From Mogibacterium sp. (GTDB lineage Bacteria > Bacillota > Clostridia > Peptostreptococcales > Anaerovoracaceae): a stretch of 64,000 bases of DNA. A program made the translations under genes and the position numbers. Positions 40,126 to 49,403 of the stretch are shown piece by piece. The notes under the pieces are model-generated. The model made no database searches, was not told the origin of the DNA, and saw nothing but the letters and a program-made list of their open reading frames with translations. How positions within the stretch are numbered: position 1 is the stretch's first letter; every line of letters starts with the position of its first letter. The stretch spans positions 62,001-126,000 of the forward strand of contig JAKSSP010000003.1 of the NCBI GenBank assembly GCA_024403035.1. The letters run 5' to 3'.

Positions 40126-42474
40126 ATGAAACTAAGCGATCTAAAACAGGAACAATCAGCGATAATAGAATCGGTCGGAGGCGAGGGCGCCCTCCGCCAG
40201 CATCTGCTGGACATGGGAGTCATACCGGGAGCGCAGGTAAAGCTCATAAAGTTTGCTCCCATGGGAGATCCGATCGAGGTGCGCATACACGGGTACGAAC
40301 TGACCCTTCGTATTTCGGATGCAAAACAGATAGAGATAACACCGGTCCATGAAGGCCCGGGTGTGAAGAGTGATCTGGCTGACCGCAAAGGCGAGGCGGA
40401 GCATCCGGGTCTCGGTGAAGAAGGAAGATACCACGAGAAAGAAGGAGAGGATCCTCTCCCTGACGGAACAAAGCTCACCTTCGCGCTGGTAGGCAACCAG
40501 AACAGCGGCAAGACGACGCTTTTCAATCAGTTGACGGGATCGAATCAGCACGTAGGCAACTTCCCGGGAGTCACGGTCGACCGCAAGGACGGCGTGATAA
40601 AAGGATATCCTAACACCCTTATCACAGACCTTCCGGGCATATACTCTATGTCACCGTATTCGGGCGAGGAGATAGTATCAAGGGACTTTGTCCTGAAAGA
40701 GAAACCTAAGGCGATAATCAATATACTCGATGTCACCAGCATAGACAGAAGTCTGTACCTGACAATGCAGCTTCTCGAAATGGGACTGCCGATGGTAGTG
40801 GCTCTCAACATGATGGACGAGATGACGGGAAATGGAGGCTCTGTAGATATCAACCGCATGGAGCAGATGCTGGGCGTACCGGTAGTACCTATCTCGGCGG
40901 CACAGAACCAGGGTGTTGATGAGCTTGTAAGCCACGCGGTACACGTTGCAAAGTACCAGGAGGGCCCGCTAAGGCAGGACTTCTGCGACAGCACCGACAA
41001 TGGAGGAGCCGTGCACCGCTGCATTCATGCAGTCATCCATCTCATTGAGGACCATGCGCAAAGAGCCGGCATACCTCTTCGATTTGCAGCGGCAAAGCTG
41101 ATCGAAGGCGATGAGCTAATACTTGAGCAACTGGGTCTCGATCAGAACGAGAAGGAGATGCTGGAGCACATCGTTCTTCAGATGGAAAACGAACGCGGAC
41201 TCGACAGAAGCGCGGCGATGGCTGACATGCGCTATTCTTTCATATATAAAGTCTGCGACGGATGCATCACAAGACCTAAAGAGAGTAAGGAGCATATAAG
41301 AAGCAGTAACGCCGACAATATACTGACTGGCAAATATACGGCAATACCGGTATTCATAGCGGTTATGGCAGCCGTATTCTTCCTGACATTCGCTGTGATA
41401 GGGCCGTTCCTGCAGGGACTGCTCGAGAGCGGTATAGATGCCCTTGGCTCAGGTGTCGAGAGAGCAATGACCGCAGCCAATGTGAACCCGGCTATCAGCA
41501 GCCTTGTGATGGATGGCATCTTTGAAGGAGTCGGAAGCGTGCTCAGCTTCCTGCCGATAATCGTGACGATGTTCTTCTTCCTGTCGCTTCTAGAAGACAG
41601 CGGCTACATCGCCAGAGTAGCATTCGTGATGGACAAGCCTCTGCGAAAGATAGGACTTTCAGGTCGAAGCATAGTGCCTATGCTGATCGGCTTCGGCTGC
41701 ACAGTGCCTGCCGTCATGGCGACACGCACCCTGCCTAGCTCGAGAGACAGGCGCATGACCATACTGCTGACGCCATTCATGACATGCACGGCGAAGCTTC
41801 CGATCTACGGCTTCTTCGTTAACGCATTTTTCCCGGGCAGAGGCTGGTGGATAATAACAGCTCTCTATCTGCTGGGCATCGTATCCGGCATACTCTCGGC
41901 CCTATTCCTCAAGAACACTCTGTTCAAAGGTGAGGCCGTACCGCTGGTCATGGAGCTTCCTAATTACAGGCTGCCTTCTGCAAAGAATGTCGGACATTTG
42001 ATATGGGACAAATCCAAGGACTTCCTCCAGAGAGCATTTTCGGTGATCCTCATCGCGACAATAGTCGTGTGGTTCCTGCAAAGCTTCAGTTTCAGCTTCA
42101 ATATGGTGGCTGACGCGCAGGATTCGATGCTGGCAGCCATAGCGGGCGTTCTGGCGCCTGTATTCAAGCCTGTGGGCCTCGGAGACTGGCGCATAGTTAC
42201 AGCCCTCATAAGCGGATTTATGGCCAAGGAGAGCGTTGTAGCGACCATGAACGTGCTCTTTGCCGGCGGAGTGGCTTCCGCGCTTACATCTCTTACAGCG
42301 GCTTCCATGCTGGTATTCAGCCTGCTGTACACGCCATGTGTTGCGGCAGTGGCTGCTATCAGGAGAGAGCTCGGAGGCGGATGGGCTCTCTATGTAGTGC
42401 TTTGCCAGTGCGGTATTGCCTGGGTCGCCGCGCTCATCATGCGCCTTATTGGGATAGCCATTGGGATGAGCTAA
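40126..42474 (+). CDS. feoB: Ferrous iron transporter FeoB with fused N-terminal FeoA domain
   Basis: 782 residues. Residues 1-72 are a FeoA (SH3-like) domain, and 75-113 a charged linker. The FeoB G domain has G1 GNQNSGKTT (123-131), FPGVTVDRK and DLPG. About eight membrane helices follow, with Gate-type segments containing GFGCTVPAVMATRTL and the later CTAKLPIYGFF. It imports Fe2+ under anaerobic conditions. In most bacteria FeoA is a separate gene. Confidence 0.95.
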   Translation: MKLSDLKQEQSAIIESVGGEGALRQHLLDMGVIPGAQVKLIKFAPMGDPIEVRIHGYELTLRISDAKQIEITPVHEGPGVKSDLADRKGEAEHPGLGEEGRYHEKEGEDPLPDGTKLTFALVGNQNSGKTTLFNQLTGSNQHVGNFPGVTVDRKDGVIKGYPNTLITDLPGIYSMSPYSGEEIVSRDFVLKEKPKAIINILDVTSIDRSLYLTMQLLEMGLPMVVALNMMDEMTGNGGSVDINRMEQMLGVPVVPISAAQNQGVDELVSHAVHVAKYQEGPLRQDFCDSTDNGGAVHRCIHAVIHLIEDHAQRAGIPLRFAAAKLIEGDELILEQLGLDQNEKEMLEHIVLQMENERGLDRSAAMADMRYSFIYKVCDGCITRPKESKEHIRSSNADNILTGKYTAIPVFIAVMAAVFFLTFAVIGPFLQGLLESGIDALGSGVERAMTAANVNPAISSLVMDGIFEGVGSVLSFLPIIVTMFFFLSLLEDSGYIARVAFVMDKPLRKIGLSGRSIVPMLIGFGCTVPAVMATRTLPSSRDRRMTILLTPFMTCTAKLPIYGFFVNAFFPGRGWWIITALYLLGIVSGILSALFLKNTLFKGEAVPLVMELPNYRLPSAKNVGHLIWDKSKDFLQRAFSVILIATIVVWFLQSFSFSFNMVADAQDSMLAAIAGVLAPVFKPVGLGDWRIVTALISGFMAKESVVATMNVLFAGGVASALTSLTAASMLVFSLLYTPCVAAVAAIRRELGGGWALYVVLCQCGIAWVAALIMRLIGIAIGMS

Positions 42475-42502
42475 CAGGGCAAAGCCGAAGATGAACATAA
42501 TA

Positions 42503-42545
42503 AAAGGCCCCTGCCTCCGGAATGACCGGCGGCGGGGGCTTGTTG
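42503..42545. terminator. Terminator between feoB and the convergent LysR gene
   Basis: A long GC-rich imperfect stem (left arm from 42503, right arm CGGCGGGGGCTT to 42541) with TGTTG after it. Probably serves both strands. Confidence 0.65.
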
Positions 42546-42554
42546 TTTCCTTTA

Positions 42555-43439
42555 TTATTCTTCCGGTACTGCGGCGCCAAGCTGATCTGCCGCGAATAGA
42601 ACGAATTCCCTGACAGCAGGCGCAGCGTCCTCAAGCGATGGCAGGCAAATGCCGAGTTCTATGCTGCTCGGGGGATCTACAGGAATGATGACCGTTCCCG
42701 TCTTCCAGTGCTTGGTGATACCTTCATTCATAATGCCGATACCGAGGCCCTTTTCTACCATGTTTATGGCCGTATAGTTTTCAAGAGTTGTAAGACGCAC
42801 ATTAGGGAATATCCCGTGACGCTTGAAGAGTTCCCTTACATCTGCGTCATCTCCCTCACTCGGCATTATGAGGTTTTCTTTTTTACATCTGTCGATAGGG
42901 TATGCCTTTAAGCCGGCATCCCAGTGATCTCTCGGAAGAACGGCTACCATGCGGTCCTCGGCAAAAGGTATCCAGACAAACGATTTGTTTGAGAGCCGTG
43001 AAGAGAACGAAAGATCAGCCTTGCCGGAGGTGACCATCCTGTCGATCTTATTCTTGGTAGCCTCTTCTATCTGAATATTGATGGAAGGGTGCAGATCGCT
43101 GAAATCCTTAATGATTTGAGGAAGCACCTGCGCAGCGATGCTGGAATAGGCAGCGATCATTACGTTGCCCTTGTACATTCCCGAGAGCTCGGTGGCTGCC
43201 TTGTATACAGCAGCTTCTTTTTCGATGTACTCCATGACAATGGGATATATGTATTCGCCCTCGCGTGTCAGGACTACTCCGTTGCTCTTTCGCATCAGCA
43301 GCGAAAAGCCGAACTCTTTTTCCATGGCAGCTACGAGCTGGCTGATACCGGAAGGCGTATAGCCCATTATTTTTCCTGCCGCGGTAAAACTGCCTTCATC
43401 TGCGGCAGTTATAAATGCTTTGCATTTCAGAATATCCAT
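42555..43439 (-). CDS. LysR-family transcriptional regulator
   Basis: 294 residues on the - strand. N-terminal winged helix-turn-helix (KAFITAADEGSFTAAGKIMGYTPSGIS), then the type 2 periplasmic-binding-like effector domain. A TauE/SafE permease gene lies about 900 bp further on the same strand. Their promoters share the same TTGACTTGG start and 16-bp spacing, but regulation by this protein is unproven. The effector is unknown. Confidence 0.9.
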   Translation of the reverse strand: MDILKCKAFITAADEGSFTAAGKIMGYTPSGISQLVAAMEKEFGFSLLMRKSNGVVLTREGEYIYPIVMEYIEKEAAVYKAATELSGMYKGNVMIAAYSSIAAQVLPQIIKDFSDLHPSINIQIEEATKNKIDRMVTSGKADLSFSSRLSNKSFVWIPFAEDRMVAVLPRDHWDAGLKAYPIDRCKKENLIMPSEGDDADVRELFKRHGIFPNVRLTTLENYTAINMVEKGLGIGIMNEGITKHWKTGTVIIPVDPPSSIELGICLPSLEDAAPAVREFVLFAADQLGAAVPEE

Positions 43440-43487
43440 GAATAAAAACTCGCTTCGATAAATTGATAAAAGAATTTCTTAATACAG

Positions 43488-43515
43488 ATTATACCATTTA
43501 TTAAAACCAAGTCAA
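43488..43515 (-). promoter_or_regulatory. Promoter of the LysR gene
   Basis: On the - strand: TTGACT (43515-43510), 16-bp spacer, TATAAT (43493-43488) preceded by TGG. Confidence 0.75.
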
Positions 43516-43641
43516 CACAGTGCAGTTGACAATAGTCAAAAACTATAATGCCGCAGAGCTGCTGTGAAAGGGGTGAAAATTTACTTTTAAGTGAAGATAA
43601 TGTACAATGTGTAGGTAATTTATCAGAGAGGAGAAAATCAA

Positions 43642-44256
43642 ATGAGACTGGATCCCAACAATGACAAATATCCGGGAGATCTGAATCTGCTCAACAAAAG
43701 AAAGCATCAATGGAGCAGGGGAGAGGAGAAAGGCACCAGATACCGATATGGTTCGATCGCGGTACTCCTGGTCGGATTTGCCGCCATACTGTTCGTCTCA
43801 GTAAAGACACACAGCGGCTCTGCAGACGCAAATCAGCTGCCGGTGCACCTGACGATCTGGACCACCGCGCTCCTTACCTACCTTGTAGCTCACCGGGGCA
43901 GAGTGATATCCCAGATACCGTTCGACGGATTCCACAGCGCAAGGTTCGAAGTCAGCGATGACACGGTCTACTATGTATTCCAGCAGGGAATGAAGCTCAA
44001 GACATATTACATCCGCGACGCCGCTATAAAGAAGATCAGACGCGATGATGAAGCCGGAGTCCTCTGCATAGAAGGCAAGGCGACCGTCAATATACAGACA
44101 AGAAACGATGAAACGGAAGAAGAACTGGATGAGTTCTACGCGCTTGTGCCATTCGATAAATACGAACTCGATGACCTGCTCGCTCCATATAAAAGGAAGA
44201 TAGTCAAGGCAGACGGGAAGCTGAGAGAGAAATACCGCGAAGAGCACAGTTCGTAA
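43642..44256 (+). CDS. Two-helix membrane protein of unknown function
   Basis: 204 residues. Two hydrophobic helices (about 38-55 and 66-82) are followed by a soluble domain that looks like a PH/YcxB-type beta domain (RFEVSDDTVYYVFQQGMKLKTYYI). RBS GAGAGGAGA lies before ATG 43642. No assignment beyond that. A bidirectional terminator follows. Confidence 0.75.
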   Translation: MRLDPNNDKYPGDLNLLNKRKHQWSRGEEKGTRYRYGSIAVLLVGFAAILFVSVKTHSGSADANQLPVHLTIWTTALLTYLVAHRGRVISQIPFDGFHSARFEVSDDTVYYVFQQGMKLKTYYIRDAAIKKIRRDDEAGVLCIEGKATVNIQTRNDETEEELDEFYALVPFDKYELDDLLAPYKRKIVKADGKLREKYREEHSS

Positions 44257-44275
44257 AACTGTAAAAAAGCATAAG

Positions 44276-44306
44276 AAAAGAGCCGGTCGATGTGACCGGC
44301 TCTTTT
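44276..44306. terminator. Bidirectional terminator
   Basis: Thirteen-bp stem AAAAGAGCCGGTC (44276-44288) with GACCGGCTCTTTT (44294-44306), between convergent genes. Confidence 0.9.
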
Positions 44307-44332
44307 GATGTCGTTCAGACAGTGATAGTAAA

Positions 44333-45259
44333 CTATGCTGCTGATCCCTTCTTGATACCGTCTCTCAGGTAGAGGAGAGATGTGATGAAGCAGACGATAA
44401 CTACCATCAGTGTGAGTGTACGTATGTTCATGGAACCTACGATCCAAGCAGCGATAGGAACACCGATCAGTCCGCCGCCGAGAGCCATAGCCCAGCAAGC
44501 GTTCATGTCATAACGTCCCTCCTTGATGAACTTAGGACCATTGCCGTAAGCCATCAGGAATGCGCAGGATCCCATCATAGCAGGGAATGCGCAGCTTGCA
44601 TCGAGTCCGAGGATGACGCAGAGAGCCATGCATGGAGCATAGAGACCTACGCCGATGGACATCAGTCCGCCGAGGATGAAGTTGACAGCGATAGCAACGA
44701 TCAGCTTAATTCCTCTGAGACCCATTTCTGTTCCTTCAAGCTTGAACGGACCCCATCCCATCCATCTAGCAAACATGATGACGGAGAGCAGGAACAGTCC
44801 TACGAACAGAGCATAACGTACGTGCTTACGGTCGAACTTGGATACGACACCGGCCATGAGGTACGAACCGAGAACGGATGCAACGATCATGGTTACGAGT
44901 GTGAGAAGATCCATGTCAACGATTCCGAAGAATGCCGCAGCCTCTACGCATACAGGAACTGTATCGCCTACGTTGAGTGTACCAGGAACAAGAACGTCGT
45001 CGCAGGACTTAGCTACCTTGAACATGGTCGATGTAGGAGCGAAAGATCCGATACCGAGAGTGTCGAAGAAGTTAGCGATGATTCCAGGCCCTACGAAGTT
45101 GAACCAGAAATGCTTCTTCTGAGACTGCCAGAGTTCCTCGCCGCTTACTCCGAATTCTGTTTCCGGAAGCGCACGGATCTCTTTCATCTTTCTCCACATC
45201 AGGATCACGTTGTAGACGACTCCGAGGAGAGCGATACCAATAAGAATCCACTTAGACAT
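44333..45259 (-). CDS. TauE/SafE family permease (sulfite/sulfonate exporter type)
   Basis: 308 residues with about eight hydrophobic helices in two halves, each with a small-residue block (FVGPGIIANFFDTLGIGSFAP and GLMSIGVGLYAPCMAL). That is the TauE/SafE (DUF81) pattern. Substrates in the family are small organic anions of sulfur or carbon. RBS AGGAGG is strong. Adjacent genes do not identify the substrate. Confidence 0.88.
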   Translation of the reverse strand: MSKWILIGIALLGVVYNVILMWRKMKEIRALPETEFGVSGEELWQSQKKHFWFNFVGPGIIANFFDTLGIGSFAPTSTMFKVAKSCDDVLVPGTLNVGDTVPVCVEAAAFFGIVDMDLLTLVTMIVASVLGSYLMAGVVSKFDRKHVRYALFVGLFLLSVIMFARWMGWGPFKLEGTEMGLRGIKLIVAIAVNFILGGLMSIGVGLYAPCMALCVILGLDASCAFPAMMGSCAFLMAYGNGPKFIKEGRYDMNACWAMALGGGLIGVPIAAWIVGSMNIRTLTLMVVIVCFITSLLYLRDGIKKGSAA

Positions 45260-45278
45260 AAAAAAACCTCCTATAATA

Positions 45279-45361
45279 ATAATAATCCTTTATAAGAATT
45301 GTTTATAAGTGATTATACACTTCTTTAAGTCTGATTATAGCATCTCTTAAGTCCAAGTCAA
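45279..45361 (-). promoter_or_regulatory. Promoter of the TauE/SafE gene with direct repeats
   Basis: On the - strand: TTGACT (45361-45356), 16-bp spacer, TATAAT (45339-45334) preceded by TGC. GACTTAA is directly repeated on both sides of the -10 and CTTATAAA is repeated downstream of the start. These are candidate regulator sites. Confidence 0.65.
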
Positions 45362-45451
45362 TACTAATGTGAAGATAATGTGAATGTTTGATGCTTAAAT
45401 TTCTTACAGATCTCCATCGCGCAATGGGCCCTGGACGCAGCCGTTCGAGGT

Positions 45452-45481
45452 TTGATTTGGGTGCTGCTTATATAGTATTAT
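45452..45481 (+). promoter_or_regulatory. Promoter of the flavodoxin-domain gene
   Basis: TTGATT (45452-45457), 18-bp spacer, TATTAT (45476-45481). The region 45362-45451 between the two divergent promoters shows nothing else I can name. Confidence 0.5.
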
Positions 45482-45538
45482 TTTATAGCACAGATCCAGG
45501 CGTTTTAAGCCAAAGAATGAGATGAAAGGAAGAGACAG

Positions 45539-46129
45539 ATGAAGAATCCAAACAGGACGGCAAGAGAGAACCGGAGAGCAGAGACCGGAGATTCTTCAGA
45601 TACGATAGTCGTATGCTCAGGAAAGTACGGTACGGCCCTTCAGTACGCCAAGTGGCTGATGGAGATGCTTGGCTGCGACGGCATGGAGTATGACAAGAAA
45701 AACCTCGGATATGTCAGCATGTATAAAAATGTCGTGTATATCGGCGCTGTGAGGAACGGAGATATCCACATGCTCAATATGCTGTGGCAGAACTATAATA
45801 ACTTCGGACTTGACGGAAGGAACCTGTATATATGCGGGGTAGGGCTTGGAGATCCGGAAAGCAGATCTTATGTCGATCTGCTAAGGCGCAGGAATGGTTG
45901 CGAAGGGCAGGACAATATCGATTTCTTCATACTGCCGGGAAGGGTAAAAAAAGAGAGACTGAAACTGCTTGACAGATCGCTGTTCAAAGACTTCATCACA
46001 GGAGGAGCTTACGGCATGTATGAAAAGGACGACGCGGACCTTATCATGCAAAGGGCAGAGAATAATTATGACGGGATGAGCAAAGAAGCTCTTGATCCCG
46101 TCATCAGGAGAATAATGGAGCTGAACTGA
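45539..46129 (+). CDS. Flavodoxin-domain protein
   Basis: 196 residues. The FMN phosphate loop reads SGKYGTALQYAKWL (about 27-40), as in Flavodoxin_5/protoporphyrinogen-oxidase-like proteins, and YIGAVRNGDIHML follows as the second loop. It is probably a small electron carrier or FMN reductase. RBS GGAAGAG. The transcription terminator uses the end of its coding sequence. Confidence 0.85.
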   Translation: MKNPNRTARENRRAETGDSSDTIVVCSGKYGTALQYAKWLMEMLGCDGMEYDKKNLGYVSMYKNVVYIGAVRNGDIHMLNMLWQNYNNFGLDGRNLYICGVGLGDPESRSYVDLLRRRNGCEGQDNIDFFILPGRVKKERLKLLDRSLFKDFITGGAYGMYEKDDADLIMQRAENNYDGMSKEALDPVIRRIMELN

Positions 46130-46151
46130 AAGAGGTTCAGCTCTTCTTTTT
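46118..46151. terminator. Terminator overlapping the ends of two convergent genes
   Basis: GAGCTGAAC (46118-46126) pairs with GTTCAGCTC (46135-46143), then TTCTTTTTTT. The left arm encodes the last residues (MELN) of the flavodoxin gene and the right arm contains the stop region of the - strand gene. Confidence 0.8.
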
Positions 46152-46868
46152 TTCCATCTGGTCTCTCACGATGGCGCGCTGCGACCGCATCTTCCTGAGC
46201 TTGTTGCTGAACTTGGCAGGGATCCAGCGGCATACTTTTTTGCATTTCTTGTACATGAAATCGCCAAAAGTTGACGGATCCCCGATCGTAAACCTGTCCA
46301 TAGGAATAACAAAGAATTCTCTGCTGGTAAGACTGAGATAGTAATAATCCTCATCATAGAATATGGCATCGATGTCTTTGTATCTGCTGCTGTATACAGA
46401 TAGCTCTCCATCACGGAAGAATGAGGCGTCATTCTGCGTGAACTCATATACGAATTCCGTTCCGTTGCGGTAATCTTCATCCGATTTTTTTGTAAGCGCA
46501 AGAGATATATACTGACGGAACAGCCCGAGAAGTACTACCAGTCCGCCTAATACCCATAGAACGACCTTAAGAGCCTGGGCTTTAACAAAAAAGCCGGGTA
46601 CGAATATCAAAAGTCCGTAGAGTACCATTCTCGCCGTGACCTTAGGATGGAACACGCGATAGGTAAAAGTGATATATGCTTTCAAAACGCCTGAATCGCG
46701 CTGGGTCCTGATCTGATAAAGCACTTCCTTTGGCTTTTCAGGAGCTTTATCGGTGCCTTTGCTTCCGCCGTTCTGCATTTTGTTATTCTGCGATTTGTTG
46801 CTCTGTGATTTCTTCTGCTGTCCTGACTGAACGGCAGAACTGCTGCTTCTTGATTTGTTCTTTGCCAT
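46137..46868 (-). CDS. YcxB-family membrane protein
   Basis: 243 residues. A Ser/Gln/Lys-rich N-terminal tail (1-45) is followed by a soluble segment, two hydrophobic helices (about 80-115) and a YcxB-like C-terminal domain with SSRYKDIDAIFYDEDYYYL and FFVIPMDRFT. The family has no known activity. It resembles the C-terminal part of the 43642 product in layout. A TATACT -10 on the - strand lies near 46935. Confidence 0.8.
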   Translation of the reverse strand: MAKNKSRSSSSAVQSGQQKKSQSNKSQNNKMQNGGSKGTDKAPEKPKEVLYQIRTQRDSGVLKAYITFTYRVFHPKVTARMVLYGLLIFVPGFFVKAQALKVVLWVLGGLVVLLGLFRQYISLALTKKSDEDYRNGTEFVYEFTQNDASFFRDGELSVYSSRYKDIDAIFYDEDYYYLSLTSREFFVIPMDRFTIGDPSTFGDFMYKKCKKVCRWIPAKFSNKLRKMRSQRAIVRDQMEKKKS

Positions 46869-47032
46869 GTAAATGATCTCCGCTTATGATTATCAGCTGA
46901 TTCAATGATCGTTTATGCCTGATTACAGACAAAGTATAATCGGAAGGCTGCTGCTTGTAAACCGCCATGCCTGTGAAAACTCTGTCTCGCATTTTGGTTT
47001 CCGAAATGCTTCTATAATATATATCTTAGGTG

Positions 47033-47080
47033 TATAATGATGCCGTAAATACTACGGTTTTAAACAGCGGTCGACCGCTG
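47033..47080 (+). promoter_or_regulatory. Promoter and palindromic leader of the EFR1-type ferredoxin gene
   Basis: -10 TATAAT (47033-47038). Downstream are an inverted repeat CCGTA/TACGG (47043-47057) and a 16-bp perfect palindrome CAGCGGTCGACCGCTG (47065-47080), both before the RBS. The palindrome may be an operator or an RNA hairpin. Confidence 0.55.
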
Positions 47081-47100
47081 ATGTAAGAAGGAGATTCCAT

Positions 47101-47880
47101 ATGAAAGAGAATGTTATTTTCTGCTATTCAGGTACGGGCAATTGCCTTGACATGGCAAAGAACATAGCTAAGAGTCTGGGTAATACCGACATCATCATGA
47201 TGCGCAAGTACCCGGCTGTCACTGACGTCAGGGGAGCCAAGAGGGTAGGCTTCATCTTCCCTTGCTACGGCGGAGGACTCCCTGGACATGTTGAAAGATA
47301 TCTGCATGATATCAAAGTCGATCCGGATGCTTACACGTTCGCGATCAACCAGAGCGCGGCTTACAAGGGCGAGGGACTCAGGAAACTCAATGAGATCATT
47401 CCGCTCGACTACTGGGCTGCAGTCACACATCAGTGCACATGCATATGGCTCTTCCCGCATGACCTCATGATTCCTAAGATGGGCGCTGTAGAGGCTCAGG
47501 CGAGATCAGAACATTTTGCGGAAAAATTTGCAAACGACATTAAAAATAATGTTAAGACCAAGAGGAACGTTCCGAAGGCTTACCTGAATTCCGCAGAGCA
47601 TGCTGCCTGGCCGAAGATAGCAAGATCAAAGGGCGCGGATCTCAAAGCTAACGATAAATGCGTAATTTGCGGAACATGCGCAAAGGTCTGCCCGATGGAC
47701 AATATCAGATACGCCGGTAAGGCTGTCGTATTCGGAGACAAGTGCATATCCTGCTGCGCGTGCGTCCAGTACTGCCCGCAGGAGGCTATCAACTTCGGAA
47801 AGGTCACAGAGAAGAGGGAACGTTATCACAATGTTAATATCTCAGTGGACGATCTGAATGAGGAGATCATTTCGTTCTAA
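47101..47880 (+). CDS. EFR1-family flavodoxin/ferredoxin protein
   Basis: 259 residues. N-terminal flavodoxin-like domain with YSGTGNCLDMAKNIA as FMN loop. The C-terminal part has two [4Fe-4S] clusters (CVICGTCAKVCPMDN and CISCCACVQYCPQEA). Such proteins carry electrons between FMN and low-potential clusters in anaerobes. Strong RBS AGAAGGAGA. It stands alone, with a palindromic leader and its own terminator. Confidence 0.9.
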   Translation: MKENVIFCYSGTGNCLDMAKNIAKSLGNTDIIMMRKYPAVTDVRGAKRVGFIFPCYGGGLPGHVERYLHDIKVDPDAYTFAINQSAAYKGEGLRKLNEIIPLDYWAAVTHQCTCIWLFPHDLMIPKMGAVEAQARSEHFAEKFANDIKNNVKTKRNVPKAYLNSAEHAAWPKIARSKGADLKANDKCVICGTCAKVCPMDNIRYAGKAVVFGDKCISCCACVQYCPQEAINFGKVTEKRERYHNVNISVDDLNEEIISF

Positions 47881-47913
47881 TCGCTTCTGCCCAGATCAAT
47901 AATAAAGGAATCA

Positions 47914-47943
47914 AAAAAGCGCCGGCTCTGAGCCGGCACTTTT
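47914..47943. terminator. Bidirectional terminator
   Basis: GCCGGCT (47921-47927) pairs with AGCCGGC (47931-47937), extended by AAAAG/CTTTT with one mismatch. Confidence 0.85.
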
Positions 47944-47949
47944 GCTTGA

Positions 47950-48411
47950 TCATTTATTTTTCTCAGGGTTGGTGTCGATCTCGTCGTGAGAGGTCTTGCT
48001 TTCACCGTCGACAGCGTTGGCGTCATAAAGATCCCTCTTGATCTGGCTGCTGCTGACTTCAGGCGTACGAGGCAGATATACCACTTCGACACCTTCTTCT
48101 CTGAGGAAGTCAAACTTTCCTTTCCAGTCATCGCCGATCACGAAAGTATCGATGTGATACTCGTGCATGTCGCGCTTCTTTTGTTCCCAGCTCTCTTCAG
48201 GGATGACAAGGTCCACGTATCTGACAGCCTCTACCAGAGCCTTGCGCTGCTCATATGTGAAATAGCATTTCTTCTGTTTCGAGTTCCAGTTGAACTCATC
48301 GGTCGAGATGGCAACGATGAGATAGTCGCCCAGAGCCTTAGCTCTCTTGAGCAGATTGATATGACCATAGTGCAGAAGGTCATATGTGCCGTATGTTATT
48401 ACTCTTTTCAT
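47950..48411 (-). CDS. tagD: Glycerol-3-phosphate cytidylyltransferase (TagD-like)
   Basis: 153 residues from ATG 48411 (MKRVITYGTYD), with GGAG upstream. A start five codons earlier at 48426 is less likely. The nucleotidyltransferase motif HYGH (14-17) and the C-terminal RTPEVSSSQIK are present. SKQKKCYFTYEQR and VIGDDWKGKFD match TagD/TarD. It forms CDP-glycerol for teichoic-acid-type polymers. About 25 polar residues extend beyond the usual C-terminus. Confidence 0.92.
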   Translation of the reverse strand: MKRVITYGTYDLLHYGHINLLKRAKALGDYLIVAISTDEFNWNSKQKKCYFTYEQRKALVEAVRYVDLVIPEESWEQKKRDMHEYHIDTFVIGDDWKGKFDFLREEGVEVVYLPRTPEVSSSQIKRDLYDANAVDGESKTSHDEIDTNPEKNK

Positions 48412-48560
48412 ATTTATATACTCCATTCGGGTCTGTTTCGTTTTTACGAAGGTATTGTACCATTGAACCTGAGGAATGGCAATTGAAAGGCGTCTGACTC
48501 AATGGACACGAGGCGCGCCCCGTGTTAAGATTGGTAGGGAAAAAGAAAGGGGCATAGATA

Positions 48561-49379
48561 ATGGACATCAATATTAGCAACTGGGAAAAACTGCTGGGCA
48601 AGATCAGCGATGGCGCGATAGATATAGGCCTGAAGCTGCTGCTGGCGATAGTTGTCTATCTGGTCGGAAGCTTTCTGATCAAAAGGCTCATCAAAGCGCT
48701 CGGAAAACTCCGCTCGTTCAAGTCGATAGATCCGACTGCTGAAAGCTACATCATCACCTTCATCAAGGCGGCCCTGTATGTGGTCCTCCTTGTGTCGATA
48801 GTAGCTCTTCTGGGAGTGCCGATGTCATCGGTGATCGCCGCGATCGCGTCAGTAGGAGTGGCGATAGGCCTGGCTCTGCAGGGCGCGCTCAGCAACATTG
48901 CGGGCGGCATCATGCTTCTCATCTTCCGTCCGTTCAGCGTAGGCGACTACATTGTTGCAGGCGGTGAACAGGGTACAGTCAGAAGCATCTCGCTCGTATA
49001 TACGGTCCTGACCACCATAGACAACCGCAGAGTATCGGTCCCTAATGGAACTCTGATGAATTCGACCATTTCAAATGCAAGCGTCGAACCTTTGAGAAGG
49101 GTAGACATCAACTTCGATATCGCGGGCTCAGAGGATGCTGACAAGGTCGAGAAGATTCTTTATGATGTTATCGCGAAGTCCGGAAAAGCTCTCAAGGAGC
49201 CTGCTTCACAGGCGCTGATCACGGGAGCTGTCCCTGGCGGACTGACCTATACAGTAAGGGTATGGGTAAAGACTGATGACTACTGGGATGAGTACGGTTA
49301 TCTGATGAAGGAGATCCCATCGGCGCTCAACACGGCTGAGATCGCCAGACCGTCGACACCGATAAGTGTAAATAAATAA
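48561..49379 (+). CDS. Small-conductance mechanosensitive channel (MscS family)
   Basis: 272 residues with three membrane helices. The pore helix ASVGVAIGLALQGALSNIAG and the following beta domain (RPFSVGDYI, VSVPNGTLMNSTISN) are diagnostic. It releases solutes upon hypo-osmotic shock. RBS AAAGGGG. Followed 24 bp later by the PAP2 gene. Confidence 0.95.
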   Translation: MDINISNWEKLLGKISDGAIDIGLKLLLAIVVYLVGSFLIKRLIKALGKLRSFKSIDPTAESYIITFIKAALYVVLLVSIVALLGVPMSSVIAAIASVGVAIGLALQGALSNIAGGIMLLIFRPFSVGDYIVAGGEQGTVRSISLVYTVLTTIDNRRVSVPNGTLMNSTISNASVEPLRRVDINFDIAGSEDADKVEKILYDVIAKSGKALKEPASQALITGAVPGGLTYTVRVWVKTDDYWDEYGYLMKEIPSALNTAEIARPSTPISVNK

Positions 49380-49403
49380 GAAGAAAATAGGAGATGCATT
49401 CTG

